From assembly GCF_000721075.1 (NCBI RefSeq), contig NZ_JOEQ01000021.1, positions 1 to 64,000 on the forward strand: 64,000 nt of DNA, given 5' to 3'. Origin of the DNA: Streptosporangium amethystogenes. GTDB taxonomy: Bacteria > Actinomycetota > Actinomycetes > Streptosporangiales > Streptosporangiaceae. Positions 44,492 to 53,185 of the stretch are shown here, in pieces. The position numbers and the translations under genes are program-made. How positions within the stretch are numbered: the stretch's first letter is position 1; each line of letters starts with the position of its first letter. The notes beneath the pieces are model-generated. The model was not told where the DNA came from and did no database searches. It saw only the letters and a program-made list of their open reading frames with translations.

Positions 44492-44647
44492 GCCCCTCAT
44501 CTTCGCGCGCGCGCCCTTGTTTCGCGAGGGCCCGGCGATCACGCAGAGATCATCGTTGTACGGGGGCACAGTCGCGGTTCCGCGCCCGGCCTTCCCCACC
44601 CGCCCGGTCATGAGCGGCGGGCCGGGGGGAAAGGACCGGACGGCGGA

Positions 44648-45268
44648 TCAGTCGAAGATCGGACGCCGGTCCCTGGAGCGCTTGAGCTCGAAGAAGCCGT
44701 CGGTGGCCGCGACCAGCCGTACCCCGTCCCAGAGCTTGCCCGCGTCCTCGCCCTTGGGCGCGGGCGAGATGACCGGGCCGAAGAAGGCGACACCCTCAAC
44801 CGAGATCACCGGGGTGCCGACCTCCTGGCCGACCCGATCGATGCCGTCGTTGTGCGAGGCGCGGAGTGCCTCGTCGAACTCCGTCGAGTCCATCGCGTCG
44901 GCGAACGCGCGGTCGAGCCCGGCGGCCTCCAGCGCCTCCTCGACGGTCTCACGGAGCGTGTCGAGCTCCTTGACCCTGCCCTGGTTGTGAAAGCGGGTGC
45001 CAAGCTCGGTGTAGAGACGGCCCACCGTCTCGGAGTCGTACTTCTCCTGCACGGCGGTGACCACTCGGACCGGGCCGATGGCCTTGGCGATCATCTCGCG
45101 GTAGCTGTCGGGGATCTCCTTGTCCTCGTTCAGCACGTTGAGGCTCATGATGTGCCAGCGCGGCTCGATCAGCCGCACCTTCTCCACTTCCAGCAGCCAG
45201 CGAGAGGTCATCCACGCGAACGGGCAGAAGGGGTCGAACCAGAGGTCAACGGGGGTTCGCTCAGTCAT
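44648..45268 (-). CDS. DsbA-family oxidoreductase, mycothiol-dependent nitroreductase type (Rv2466c-like)
   Basis: 206 residues. Thioredoxin-like DsbA fold with the active site DPFCPFAW near residue 14. Only the first Cys is present (C-P-F-A), whereas the M. tuberculosis protein is remembered as having a CxxC-like or CPW motif, so this may be a monothiol enzyme. TSRWLLEVEK and TPVISVEG (cis-Pro loop) are typical of the family. It is divergent from pepN, an arrangement also recalled for Rv2466c-Rv2467. The start is the ATG at 45268 (GAGAAG upstream). Confidence 0.87.
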   Translation of the reverse strand: MTERTPVDLWFDPFCPFAWMTSRWLLEVEKVRLIEPRWHIMSLNVLNEDKEIPDSYREMIAKAIGPVRVVTAVQEKYDSETVGRLYTELGTRFHNQGRVKELDTLRETVEEALEAAGLDRAFADAMDSTEFDEALRASHNDGIDRVGQEVGTPVISVEGVAFFGPVISPAPKGEDAGKLWDGVRLVAATDGFFELKRSRDRRPIFD

Positions 45269-45487
45269 CTTCTCGGCTTCCTGGTCGTAAGACTTCGTCG
45301 ACAGCGACAACCCGGACGGCCGAGTTCCCTATTCCATGGGTGGATTAATACCTTTAGATGTGACTTTATTCTCAAATTTAATGATCAGCTCGTAGGTTGT
45401 GCCAACGCCGCGCGTCGCGGTCTTACGTGGCAGGATTCAGTCACCCCCTAGCAACGGAGCGGGGGAAGTTGTTAAGAGGGAGCGGTA

Positions 45488-48055
45488 GTGGCAGGCAATC
45501 TGACCCGTGATGAGGCGCGCGAGCGCGCACGGCTGCTCAGTGTGCAGTCCTATGCGGTGGAGCTCGACCTGACCGAGGGTGAGGAGCGCTTCGAGAGCGT
45601 CACCACGGTCCGCTTCACCAGCACCCGTCCGGGTGCCGAGACATTCGTCGACCTGGCCGGCGCGAAGGTGCGCAAGGCGGTCCTGAACGGCGTCGAGTTG
45701 GACGTGAGCGGCTATGACCTGGAGACCGGGCGGCTGCCGCTGCCGGGTCTGGCCGGGACCAACGAGCTGCGCGTGGACGCCGACTGTTCCTACACCCGCA
45801 CCGGCGAGGGCCTGCACCGCTTCGTCGACCCGGTCGACAAGAGCGTCTATCTGTACAGCCAGTTCGAGACGGCCGACGCGCACCGGATGTACGCGTGCTT
45901 CGACCAGCCCGACCTGAAGGCCACCTTCGAGCTGACCGTGCTCGCGCCGTCCCACTGGGAGATCATCTCCAACGCGGCGCCCGACTCGGCCGAGGACCTG
46001 GTGGAGCACCATGGCAGGCACGGCGCGCTCCAGGCGGCCAAGCGCTGGCACTTCCCGCCCACCCCGGTGATGTCGACCTACATCACCGCGCTGTGCGCCG
46101 GGCCCTACCACAAGGTGACCTCCGAGCACGACGGCATCCCGCTGGGCCTGTACTGCCGGGCCTCGCTCGCCGAGCACCTCGATGCGGAGAACCTCTTCGA
46201 GGTGACCAGGCAGGGCTTCGACTTCTTCCACGAGATCTTCGGCATCCGCTACCCGTTCGGGAAGTACGACCAGCTCTTCGTCCCCGAGTTCAACGCCGGG
46301 GCGATGGAGAACGCGGGCTGCGTGACCTTCCTGGAGGACTACGTCTTCCGTTCGCGCGTCACCGACGCGATGATCGAGCGCCGCGCCGAGACGATCCTGC
46401 ACGAGATGGCGCACATGTGGTTCGGTGACCTGGTCACCATGCGCTGGTGGGACGACCTGTGGCTGAACGAGTCGTTCGCCACCTACGCCTCGGTGCTCTG
46501 CCAGGCCGAGGCCACCCGCTGGGGCCAGGGCGCCTGGACCACCTTCGCCAACGTCGAGAAGTCCTGGGCCTACCGCCAGGACCAGCTGCCCTCGACCCAC
46601 CCGATCGCCGCCGACATCGTCGACATGCACGCGGTCGAGGTCAACTTCGACGGGATCACGTACGCCAAGGGCGCCTCGGTCCTCAAGCAGCTCGTCGCCT
46701 ACGTGGGGCTGGACAACTTCCTGGCCGGGGTACGCGACTACTTCCGCGAGCACGCCTGGGGCAACACCACGCTCGCGGACCTGCTCGGCGCGCTGGAGCG
46801 CACCTCGGGACGCGACCTGTCCTCCTGGTCGAAGGAGTGGCTGGAGACCTCCTGGGTCAACACGCTGCGCCCGTCGTTCACCACCGACCCCGAGGGCCGG
46901 TTCATCGAGTTCGACGTGCTCCAGGAGGCCCCCGCCGACTACCCGACGCTGCGCTCGCACCGCGTGGCCATCGGCCTGTACTCCCTGCGGGACGACAGGC
47001 TGGTCCGGGTGCGGCGGGTCGAGCTGGACGTGGTCGGCGCGCGCACCGCGGTGGCCGAACTGGTCGGCGAGGTACAGCCGGACCTGATTCTGATCAACGA
47101 CGACGACCTGACCTACGCCAAGGTCAGGCTCGACGAGCGGTCGCTGCGGACCGTGGTGAACGGCGGCATCGGCAAGTTCACCGAGTCCCTGCCCCGTGCA
47201 CTGTGCTGGTCGGCCGCCTGGGACATGACCCGGGACGCTGAGATGTCCGCCCGCGACTACCTCGACCTGGCCGTCTCCGGGATCAAGTCGATCACCGACA
47301 TCACGGTCGCCCAGACCGTGCTCCGCCAGACCCGCATGGCCCTCCAGCAGTACGCGGACCCCGCCTGGCGCGCCCAGGGCATGGCCCGGCTGGCCTCCGC
47401 GCTGCGTGACCTGGTCACCGGTGCCGCGCCCGGCTCCGACTACCAGCTCGCCTATCTGAACGCGCTGGCGGCCACCGCCACCTCGACCGAGGACCTGGGG
47501 TTCCTGAAGGGGCTGCTGGACGGTGAGACCGTGCTCGACGGCCTCACCGTGGACACCGACCTGCGCTGGACGCTGACCAGCGCCCTGGTCTCCGGCGGCC
47601 TGCTCGGTGAGGAGGACATCGCTCAGGAACTGCTGCGCGACGCCACCGCGACGGGCGAGCGTTCCGCCGCGCTCTCCCGTGCCTCGATCCCGACGGACCA
47701 GGGCAAGGCGAACGCCTGGGCCGCGATCATCGAGGGCAAGCTGAGCGGCGCGCTTCTCCGTTCGACGATCCTCGGCTTCATGGACGCGCACCACCCGGAG
47801 CTGCTGGAGCCGTACGCGGCGAAGTACTTCGAGGAGATCGGCAGGATCTGGAAGTCCTGGACCTCCGACAGCGCTCAGAACTTCGCCAACGGCTGCTACC
47901 CGGCTCTGGTCATCTCCCCCGAGACGGTCGCCAAGACCCAGGACTTCATCTCGGCCAACCAGCCGCCGCACGCCCTGCGACGCCTGCTGCTCGAGGGCGC
48001 CGACAGTATCGGCCGCGCCCTGCGCGCCCAGGCCAAGGACGCCTCCACGGGCTGA
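45488..48055 (+). CDS. pepN: Aminopeptidase N (M1 metallopeptidase)
   Basis: Cytoplasmic zinc aminopeptidase trimming N-terminal residues. 855 residues. The exopeptidase motif is GAMENAG. The zinc site is HEMAHMW (HExxH) with the downstream Glu in NESFATYAS. The C-terminal half is the helical ERAP1-like domain. The GTG at 45488 is preceded by GAGGGAG. A strong terminator follows. The 176-bp AT-rich region upstream separates it from the divergent DsbA-like gene. Confidence 0.97.
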   Translation: MAGNLTRDEARERARLLSVQSYAVELDLTEGEERFESVTTVRFTSTRPGAETFVDLAGAKVRKAVLNGVELDVSGYDLETGRLPLPGLAGTNELRVDADCSYTRTGEGLHRFVDPVDKSVYLYSQFETADAHRMYACFDQPDLKATFELTVLAPSHWEIISNAAPDSAEDLVEHHGRHGALQAAKRWHFPPTPVMSTYITALCAGPYHKVTSEHDGIPLGLYCRASLAEHLDAENLFEVTRQGFDFFHEIFGIRYPFGKYDQLFVPEFNAGAMENAGCVTFLEDYVFRSRVTDAMIERRAETILHEMAHMWFGDLVTMRWWDDLWLNESFATYASVLCQAEATRWGQGAWTTFANVEKSWAYRQDQLPSTHPIAADIVDMHAVEVNFDGITYAKGASVLKQLVAYVGLDNFLAGVRDYFREHAWGNTTLADLLGALERTSGRDLSSWSKEWLETSWVNTLRPSFTTDPEGRFIEFDVLQEAPADYPTLRSHRVAIGLYSLRDDRLVRVRRVELDVVGARTAVAELVGEVQPDLILINDDDLTYAKVRLDERSLRTVVNGGIGKFTESLPRALCWSAAWDMTRDAEMSARDYLDLAVSGIKSITDITVAQTVLRQTRMALQQYADPAWRAQGMARLASALRDLVTGAAPGSDYQLAYLNALAATATSTEDLGFLKGLLDGETVLDGLTVDTDLRWTLTSALVSGGLLGEEDIAQELLRDATATGERSAALSRASIPTDQGKANAWAAIIEGKLSGALLRSTILGFMDAHHPELLEPYAAKYFEEIGRIWKSWTSDSAQNFANGCYPALVISPETVAKTQDFISANQPPHALRRLLLEGADSIGRALRAQAKDASTG

Positions 48056-48070
48056 CCTCGCCGCGGAGAC

Positions 48071-48114
48071 CGAACGGACACCCCTCGCCAGGACGGGCGA
48101 GGGGTGTCCGTTCG
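48071..48114 (+). terminator. Terminator after pepN
   Basis: 19-bp perfect stem with a 6-nt loop (48071-48089 and 48096-48114), 15 nt past the stop. Confidence 0.85.
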
Positions 48115-48283
48115 GCGCGTCGTCACCGGCCGCTGAGGCCAAGCGGCCCTGAGCACCTCGGGATGAACACTGGTAGAGATAGGTGTCAACCGCAAGAAAC
48201 CCCCACGTCCGGCTCCGCCCGGTCACCGAGATCTCGCCGGGGGGTGAAGACCCCGGAAAGCGAAGTCAAGAGAGGGCAACCCC

Positions 48284-49246
48284 GTGGAATCGGCACGTGA
48301 TCTGCTCATCTCCCTGGCCAGGAGGTACGCCTTTGGTGATGTCGGAGCCCTCGCCTCCGGTGTCGTGGAGAAAGCAGGCGACATCGAGGCCGCGTGCGAG
48401 TTCGGCCAGCGACTGCTCTCGCTCGACGCGGAGGACTTCGCCGCCGAGGCGCGGGCCGTACCGAGTGACCTGCGGCGGCGGGCTCGGGCCTGCACGATGC
48501 CGCAGACACCCCGCGAGCAGCCACGCGGCGCGTTGGAGTCGCTGCGGCCCGCGTACGGGCTGCTGCTGGAGGTCATCGCGGTCAGGTGGCACCGTCGCGA
48601 ACTGAGCCCCATGGTCGCCGCCATCCACATCGCCAGCGAGTATCTCCCACTGCTCGCATTCGAGCCGGTACTCGGCAACGCCGGTGATCCCGCGCGCTGG
48701 CCGGAGGGCCTGACCGCGCCGGACAGCAGGTTCGGGGTGATCGGCGACCGCGAGTGCGATCACACGAAGGCCGAGCAGTCGGCGGTCAACCGGACACTGC
48801 GTGTGGCGGGAGAGCCCGCCGAGGGATGGCGTGCCTACTTCGACCGCCAGCACAGCCAGGTCGCCGGGGCGCTGGCCACCTGCGTGGCCGACTGCCGCAG
48901 CCCCTGCACCGCGATGGACTGGGTACGGGCGGACCGCCGCGACGACCTCGCCCTGCGTGCCGGTGTGGCGCTGGCCTTCGCCGAGACCCCACTGGTGCGG
49001 CTGCGGCACGCCGCTCCGGTGGGCCACGGGTTCGGCGTGCCCTCTCCCGAGGAGGTCATCGAGGCCTGGGAGCGCAGCCGGACCATCCTGGCCAAGAACG
49101 AGGTAGGCGCCGAGGCGTCCGGTGACGACGGCTTCCCCCTGCCGGGGCTGCCGGCCCTGTTCTCCGCCGTCGCGGGCGCCCCGGTGACGCCCTCGACGCT
49201 GCTGACGGACATCAGCAGCCATCTGGTGCGGCTTCTCCAGTCCTGA
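48284..49246 (+). CDS. Hypothetical protein, 320 residues
   Basis: No family was recognised. It is cytoplasmic-looking and helical at the N-terminus (LISLARRYAFGDVGALASGVVEKAGDIEA in two blocks). It contains scattered His/Cys/Asp clusters (IGDRECDHTKAEQ, VADCRSPCTAMDW) that could bind metal, but no defined motif. Codon use is like its neighbours. The GTG at 48284 is preceded by GAGAGGGC. The gene stands between the pepN terminator and a convergent membrane operon. Confidence 0.65.
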   Translation: MESARDLLISLARRYAFGDVGALASGVVEKAGDIEAACEFGQRLLSLDAEDFAAEARAVPSDLRRRARACTMPQTPREQPRGALESLRPAYGLLLEVIAVRWHRRELSPMVAAIHIASEYLPLLAFEPVLGNAGDPARWPEGLTAPDSRFGVIGDRECDHTKAEQSAVNRTLRVAGEPAEGWRAYFDRQHSQVAGALATCVADCRSPCTAMDWVRADRRDDLALRAGVALAFAETPLVRLRHAAPVGHGFGVPSPEEVIEAWERSRTILAKNEVGAEASGDDGFPLPGLPALFSAVAGAPVTPSTLLTDISSHLVRLLQS

Positions 49247-49274
49247 ACCGGCCCCGAACCGGCCCCGAACCGGC
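49245..49274. repeat. Short tandem repeat GAACCGGCCCC
   Basis: An 11-bp unit repeated twice and then partially (49245-49274), starting at the stop codon of the preceding gene. The end can pair as CCGGC-GCT-GCCGG, so it may act as a weak terminator between convergent genes. Confidence 0.5.
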
Positions 49275-49291
49275 GCTGCCGGTGGGGCGGA

Positions 49292-49771
49292 TCAGAGCAA
49301 CCGGCTGACGAACGCCGACAGCGCGCAGCAGGTGATGGAGAGCAGCATCAGCCAGACGCCCCGGCGGATGTAGCGCTGCTTGGCGTCTCCGACGGCACCG
49401 AGCCTTCTGATCTCCAGAACGAGCAGGTCGACCCTGTCGCCGGGCCTCGCTCCAGGCCGTGCCTCGCCGCCGAACCCTCCGGGATAGAACCGGCGTCTCT
49501 CCAGCGTCCTGCCCGCCAGCCCCGCGGTACGGCGGTAGAGGGCTCCGGCGAGCATGAGGATCCCCATCAGCCAGAAGAACATGCCGGCCCACCAGAGCCA
49601 TTCGATCTTGCTGGACAGCTCGCCGGGCCTCCAGTACCCGTTCAGCAGCCCGACGACGACGGCACCGGCTGCCGCGCCCGTCGCGACCAGCAGGATGACC
49701 GCCGTCTCATCCTCCCTGCGGACCCTCGCCCGGGCGTCGGCGAATGCCTCCTGCACGTAGCCGATGATCAT
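49292..49771 (-). CDS. Three-helix membrane protein resembling Pycsar effectors (DUF5706-like)
   Basis: 159 residues from the ATG at 49771 (GGGAG 6 nt upstream); an ATG at 49864 would add 31 residues. An amphipathic N-terminus (YVQEAFADARARVRRED) is followed by two membrane helices (about 23-44 and 56-80), a cytoplasmic charged segment, a helix with EIRRLGAVGDAKQRYIRRGV, and a final membrane helix. This order, and the K-x-x-Y-I-R-x-G-V block before the last helix, recall the two-plus-one helix pattern of the Pycsar effector family. No nucleotide cyclase is adjacent. It is the third gene of a minus-strand membrane operon. Confidence 0.55.
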   Translation of the reverse strand: MIIGYVQEAFADARARVRREDETAVILLVATGAAAGAVVVGLLNGYWRPGELSSKIEWLWWAGMFFWLMGILMLAGALYRRTAGLAGRTLERRRFYPGGFGGEARPGARPGDRVDLLVLEIRRLGAVGDAKQRYIRRGVWLMLLSITCCALSAFVSRLL

Positions 49772-49884
49772 GTCGGGCTCCCGCGCCGCCGTGGACCCCC
49801 TGGAGCGACCCAGCAGCGCGTCCCACCTGATCCTCAGCACAAGCCGATTATCCGGGAAAATCATCTTCGCTCAGCGCGAACGGA

Positions 49885-50247
49885 TCATCCGCGCCGCGAC
49901 GCCCGGTCCGCCAGCAGCAGGACTCCGGTGACCACCCCGCCCACCAGGTCGCCCAGGCCAAGGATCGCGGCCATCGACATCGCGGCCGCGCGGCATTCGG
50001 CGTCGGGCAGCCACACCCTGGCCCGCGGACCCGTGACGATCTCCAGTGCCCTCCCGCGATGGTCCACGAAGACGAGCACCGCCCTGTCGGCCTCCTCCCC
50101 CAGCGCGGCGTGCAGCCGCTCCGAGAAGTGACGGCGCGGGCCGATCGCCGGCCCGAGGTAGGCGGCGAAGCGCAGCCCGGTGAGCCGCTCCGCGGTGCGC
50201 AGGGCCCCGCGGACGTCGTCCCCCTCTGTCGAGGTCAGGGTCAGCAT
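49885..50247 (-). CDS. DUF5130/TPM-like domain protein
   Basis: 120 residues from the ATG at 50247; the frame continues upstream to 50286. A TPM-like alpha/beta domain (LRFAAYLGPAIG, RAVLVFVDHRGRALEIVTGP) is followed by a hydrophobic C-terminal segment (LGDLVGGVVTGVLLL) that could be membrane-bound. The family name DUF5130 is from recollection of similar mycobacterial proteins. It lies between two small membrane-protein genes and is probably co-transcribed with both. Confidence 0.6.
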   Translation of the reverse strand: MLTLTSTEGDDVRGALRTAERLTGLRFAAYLGPAIGPRRHFSERLHAALGEEADRAVLVFVDHRGRALEIVTGPRARVWLPDAECRAAAMSMAAILGLGDLVGGVVTGVLLLADRASRRG

Positions 50248-50282
50248 CTCCGTACCTCGCCTTCGTCGGCCCTCGCCGGGCC

Positions 50283-50582
50283 TCACCAGGCCGCCGACGC
50301 CCCACCGGTGTGCCGGCCCGGCTCGGCGGTCTCCGCGAGCGAGACCCAGTCTGCCTCAGGCGCCGGAGGCGGGCTCGGACGCCGCTCCGTCAGCACCAGA
50401 ACGGCATCGCTGACCCCGCGCTCGCTGCCGAACGGTCCCCCCAGCCAGACCGCACCCGCCGAGGTGCCCCTCGCGGCCCTGTCGCGCATCCTGCCGGGCA
50501 TCGTCACGAGCAGGACGATGAGCAGGAACAGGCCACCGGAGACCCCGATGAGAAAGCCCAGGACCTCGATCGCGCTGTCCAT
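50283..50582 (-). CDS. Small single-pass membrane protein
   Basis: 99 residues. One N-terminal membrane helix (IEVLGFLIGVSGGLFLLIVLLVTMPG) is followed by a cytoplasmic or secreted tail rich in Pro/Arg/Glu (about 35-99). No domain was recognised. It is first in the minus-strand set ahead of the DUF5130-like gene, with a 35-bp gap. Confidence 0.6.
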   Translation of the reverse strand: MDSAIEVLGFLIGVSGGLFLLIVLLVTMPGRMRDRAARGTSAGAVWLGGPFGSERGVSDAVLVLTERRPSPPPAPEADWVSLAETAEPGRHTGGASAAW

Positions 50583-50620
50583 GTCTCAAAAGTAACTCCA
50601 GGTCGGCGGCCCGTCGAGGA

Positions 50621-52042
50621 CTACCAGGTGGTTGGCCTGCGCTCACCCCAGAAACCCCCGCGAGCGGCCTCGATCTGCGACGACACGGAGATCAGGGTGC
50701 CCTCGTCGCCGAACCTGCCGGCCAGCATCACGCCGATCGGGAGGCCGTCCGCGCTCCAGTGCAGCGGCAGGTTGACCGCGGGCTGGCCGCTGACGTTGTA
50801 GATGGCGGGGAAGGCGGCGAACCGCTTCATCCGCTCGAAGGTCTCCTCGGGGCCCTCGACGTCCTCGAACCAGCCCACGGGCCTGGGCGGTTGCGTCACG
50901 GTCGGGGTGAGCACCGCGTCGTAGGGGTCGGTCGCCAGCAGGCCGAACCGGGTGGCGAGCTGCAGCGCCGACTGGGCCTGCAGGAAGTCGGGGGCCGGGG
51001 TGGCGAAGCCGCGCTCGCGCAGCCAGGCGGTCAGCGGCCGGAGCCTGTCCTGCTTGGTCAGATCGACCGGGTGCATGCACGAGAACGCGTACCAGAGCGT
51101 CACGAACTGCGGCACCATGTCCGGCCCGAACGGCGGGGCGATGTCGACCACCTCGTGTCCGAGCGCCGTCAGCTCCGCCGAGGCGTGCTCGTAGGCGGCG
51201 AGCACCTCGGGGTCCACGACGACGCCGGGGACCAGCGGCTCGGCGTAGCGGGCGATCCGCAGGCGACCGGGGTCGCGACCCACGTACGCCTGGAAGGAGC
51301 CGAGTTCCGGCGGTGGCGCGTGATAGAGATCGCCGGGGTTGTGGTGGGCCATCACGTCGAGCAGCGCGGCGGCGTCGGCGACGGTTCTGGTGATCGGGCC
51401 GTTGGTCGACAGGCCGGCCAGGTCGGGAACTATCGGTGCGAAGCTGATCCTGCCCCGGGAGGGCTTGATACCGAACAGCCCGCAGACCGAGGCGGGGATG
51501 CGGATCGACCCGGCGCCGTCGCTGCCCTGCGCGGCGGGAGCCAGGCCCGCGGCGACCGCCGCCGCCGCACCTCCGCTGGACCCGCCGGCCGACCGGGAGA
51601 GGTCCCACGGGGTGCGGCTGGGCGCCGAGAGGGAGGTCTCGGTGTAGCAGGGCAGCCCGAACTCGGGCGTCGCGGTCTTGCCGAGCATGATCGTCCCAGC
51701 ATTCCTGAGCCGCTCGACCACGCTGTCGTCCACCGGCGCGACGAAGTCCTCGTAGGTGGCCGAGCCGAAGTGGATCGGCACGCCCTTGACGAGGTTGAGG
51801 TCCTTGATCGGGATCGGCACCCCGGCCAGGGGCGAGGGGTCGTCTCCGGCGAGCACCCTCGCCTCGACCTTGTGCGCCTGTTCCAGGGCGAGTTCGGGGG
51901 TCACGGTTACGTACGCGCCGATCTGGGGGTCCAGGCGGGCGATCCGGTCGAGGTAGTGCTCGGTGATCTCGACGGGCGAGACCTCCCTGCGCCGCACGGC
52001 TGCCGCCTGCTCCAGAGCGTTAAGATCGTGAATGTGAGCCAC
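50621..52042 (-). CDS. Amidase (amidase-signature family)
   Basis: 473 residues from the GTG at 52042 (or 476 from GTG 52051). The Ser-cisSer-Lys triad is visible: Lys in PIPIKDLNLVKG, the cis-Ser in SAGGSSGGAAAAV, and the nucleophile Ser in GSDGAGSIRIPA. It hydrolyses amide bonds of an unknown substrate; it is not GatA, since gatC and gatB are absent. TACTGT lies 7 nt before GTG 52042, so the transcript may be leaderless. Confidence 0.92.
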   Translation of the reverse strand: MAHIHDLNALEQAAAVRRREVSPVEITEHYLDRIARLDPQIGAYVTVTPELALEQAHKVEARVLAGDDPSPLAGVPIPIKDLNLVKGVPIHFGSATYEDFVAPVDDSVVERLRNAGTIMLGKTATPEFGLPCYTETSLSAPSRTPWDLSRSAGGSSGGAAAAVAAGLAPAAQGSDGAGSIRIPASVCGLFGIKPSRGRISFAPIVPDLAGLSTNGPITRTVADAAALLDVMAHHNPGDLYHAPPPELGSFQAYVGRDPGRLRIARYAEPLVPGVVVDPEVLAAYEHASAELTALGHEVVDIAPPFGPDMVPQFVTLWYAFSCMHPVDLTKQDRLRPLTAWLRERGFATPAPDFLQAQSALQLATRFGLLATDPYDAVLTPTVTQPPRPVGWFEDVEGPEETFERMKRFAAFPAIYNVSGQPAVNLPLHWSADGLPIGVMLAGRFGDEGTLISVSSQIEAARGGFWGERRPTTW

Positions 52043-52174
52043 GCCCCGCACAGTAGGCGCAGAGCGCGCGGTTATCCAGAGTGGAAGCCCGTAGATACCC
52101 GGTTCATAGCAGCGCCAAGCGGGTGACGTCGGTCACAAAAGTATGAGATACGCAATACTAGGCACCCCCCGAGG

Positions 52175-53020
52175 ATGTCAGCTACCGTGAGTTACGTGGA
52201 TTCCGGTCAGGTACCAGAAGACGGTAACACTACGTCACCGATTTGGGTCAGTGACCGACAGGCCGAGGACCGGCCGACGTCTCGACCCGCCGCACCAGCG
52301 TCTACGTACGCACCCGTCGAGCGCGCCGCGCTGCGCAGCCTGCTCGATCACCCCAAGTACCGCCACCTGCGCCGACGCGTTCTCGTCGCGGTCGGCGTGG
52401 GCGTGCTCGCAGCCGTCCTGCTGGCCAGCTGGCAGCTGGGCTTCACCGCCGCCGTGGTGGCCGCGATCGTCGACACGGTGCTTCACGCCCGTTCCAACTC
52501 GTCGGTGCCCGCCTGGCGGCGCTCCTCTGTCGCGGAACGACGGACGGAGATGCAGTTGAAACGGCTGGAGCGCGGGGGCTACCGCACCCTGCACGCCCGC
52601 GCGATCCCCGGCAGCGAGGCCCAGATCGACCACCTGGTCGTGGGTCCCACCGGTGTCTACGCGGTCGACTCCGAGAAGTGGGACAAGCGCCTGCCCGTCC
52701 GCGTCCAGTCGCACCGCAAGCTGTTCCACGGCCCGTTCAACCAGAAGCCCCGTCTTGACGAGGCGCGCTGGGAGGCGTCCCAGGCCGCCGAGCTGATCGG
52801 TGCGGAGCTCGGTCGTGAGGTCGCGATCGTGCCGTCCCTGGCGATCTACGGCCCGGCCATCCCCTGGAAGGTCCTCAACGTCCGCGAGGTCGACGTATTC
52901 GACGGCAGTCGTGTCCGTAAATGGATCACCAAGCGGGAACGCTCACTCACCGACACCGAGATCGACAGGATCTACGAGGTCGCCGAGCAGGTCCTGCCCG
53001 CGCGCTACCCGGAGAACTGA
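52175..53020 (+). CDS. NERD-domain membrane protein (nuclease-related)
   Basis: 281 residues. A disordered N-terminus (about 1-65) is followed by one or two membrane helices (about 68-110, VLVAVGVGVLAAVLLA and FTAAVVAAIVDTVL). The C-terminal NERD domain (about 120-281) has AQIDHLVVGPTGVYAVDSEKW, which resembles the restriction-endonuclease-like core (D...E-x-K). A DNA-processing role is inferred for the family but unproven. The ATG at 52175 has GAGG immediately adjacent; GTG 52187 is an alternative start. Confidence 0.82.
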   Translation: MSATVSYVDSGQVPEDGNTTSPIWVSDRQAEDRPTSRPAAPASTYAPVERAALRSLLDHPKYRHLRRRVLVAVGVGVLAAVLLASWQLGFTAAVVAAIVDTVLHARSNSSVPAWRRSSVAERRTEMQLKRLERGGYRTLHARAIPGSEAQIDHLVVGPTGVYAVDSEKWDKRLPVRVQSHRKLFHGPFNQKPRLDEARWEASQAAELIGAELGREVAIVPSLAIYGPAIPWKVLNVREVDVFDGSRVRKWITKRERSLTDTEIDRIYEVAEQVLPARYPEN

Positions 53021-53185
53021 CCTCGGTCGTCCTCGCCGGCTCTCCCACACGGGGTTCGCGAAGCGACGATTTTCGCGGAACCTGTGGTCACGAACCCGAT
53101 GTCTCATGGCATGGGCAGTCGTCTCACTCGCTGAGCGATGGCCGTACCATTCATAGACCACGGTTTCGATGATGGGAGAAGCCTC

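Noticed and set aside
45437..48226. A 929-codon open frame on the minus strand opposite pepN
   Set aside because: Antisense shadow of aminopeptidase N, which has GAMEN and HExxH motifs. The antisense product is Val/Gly/Arg-rich with no domain.
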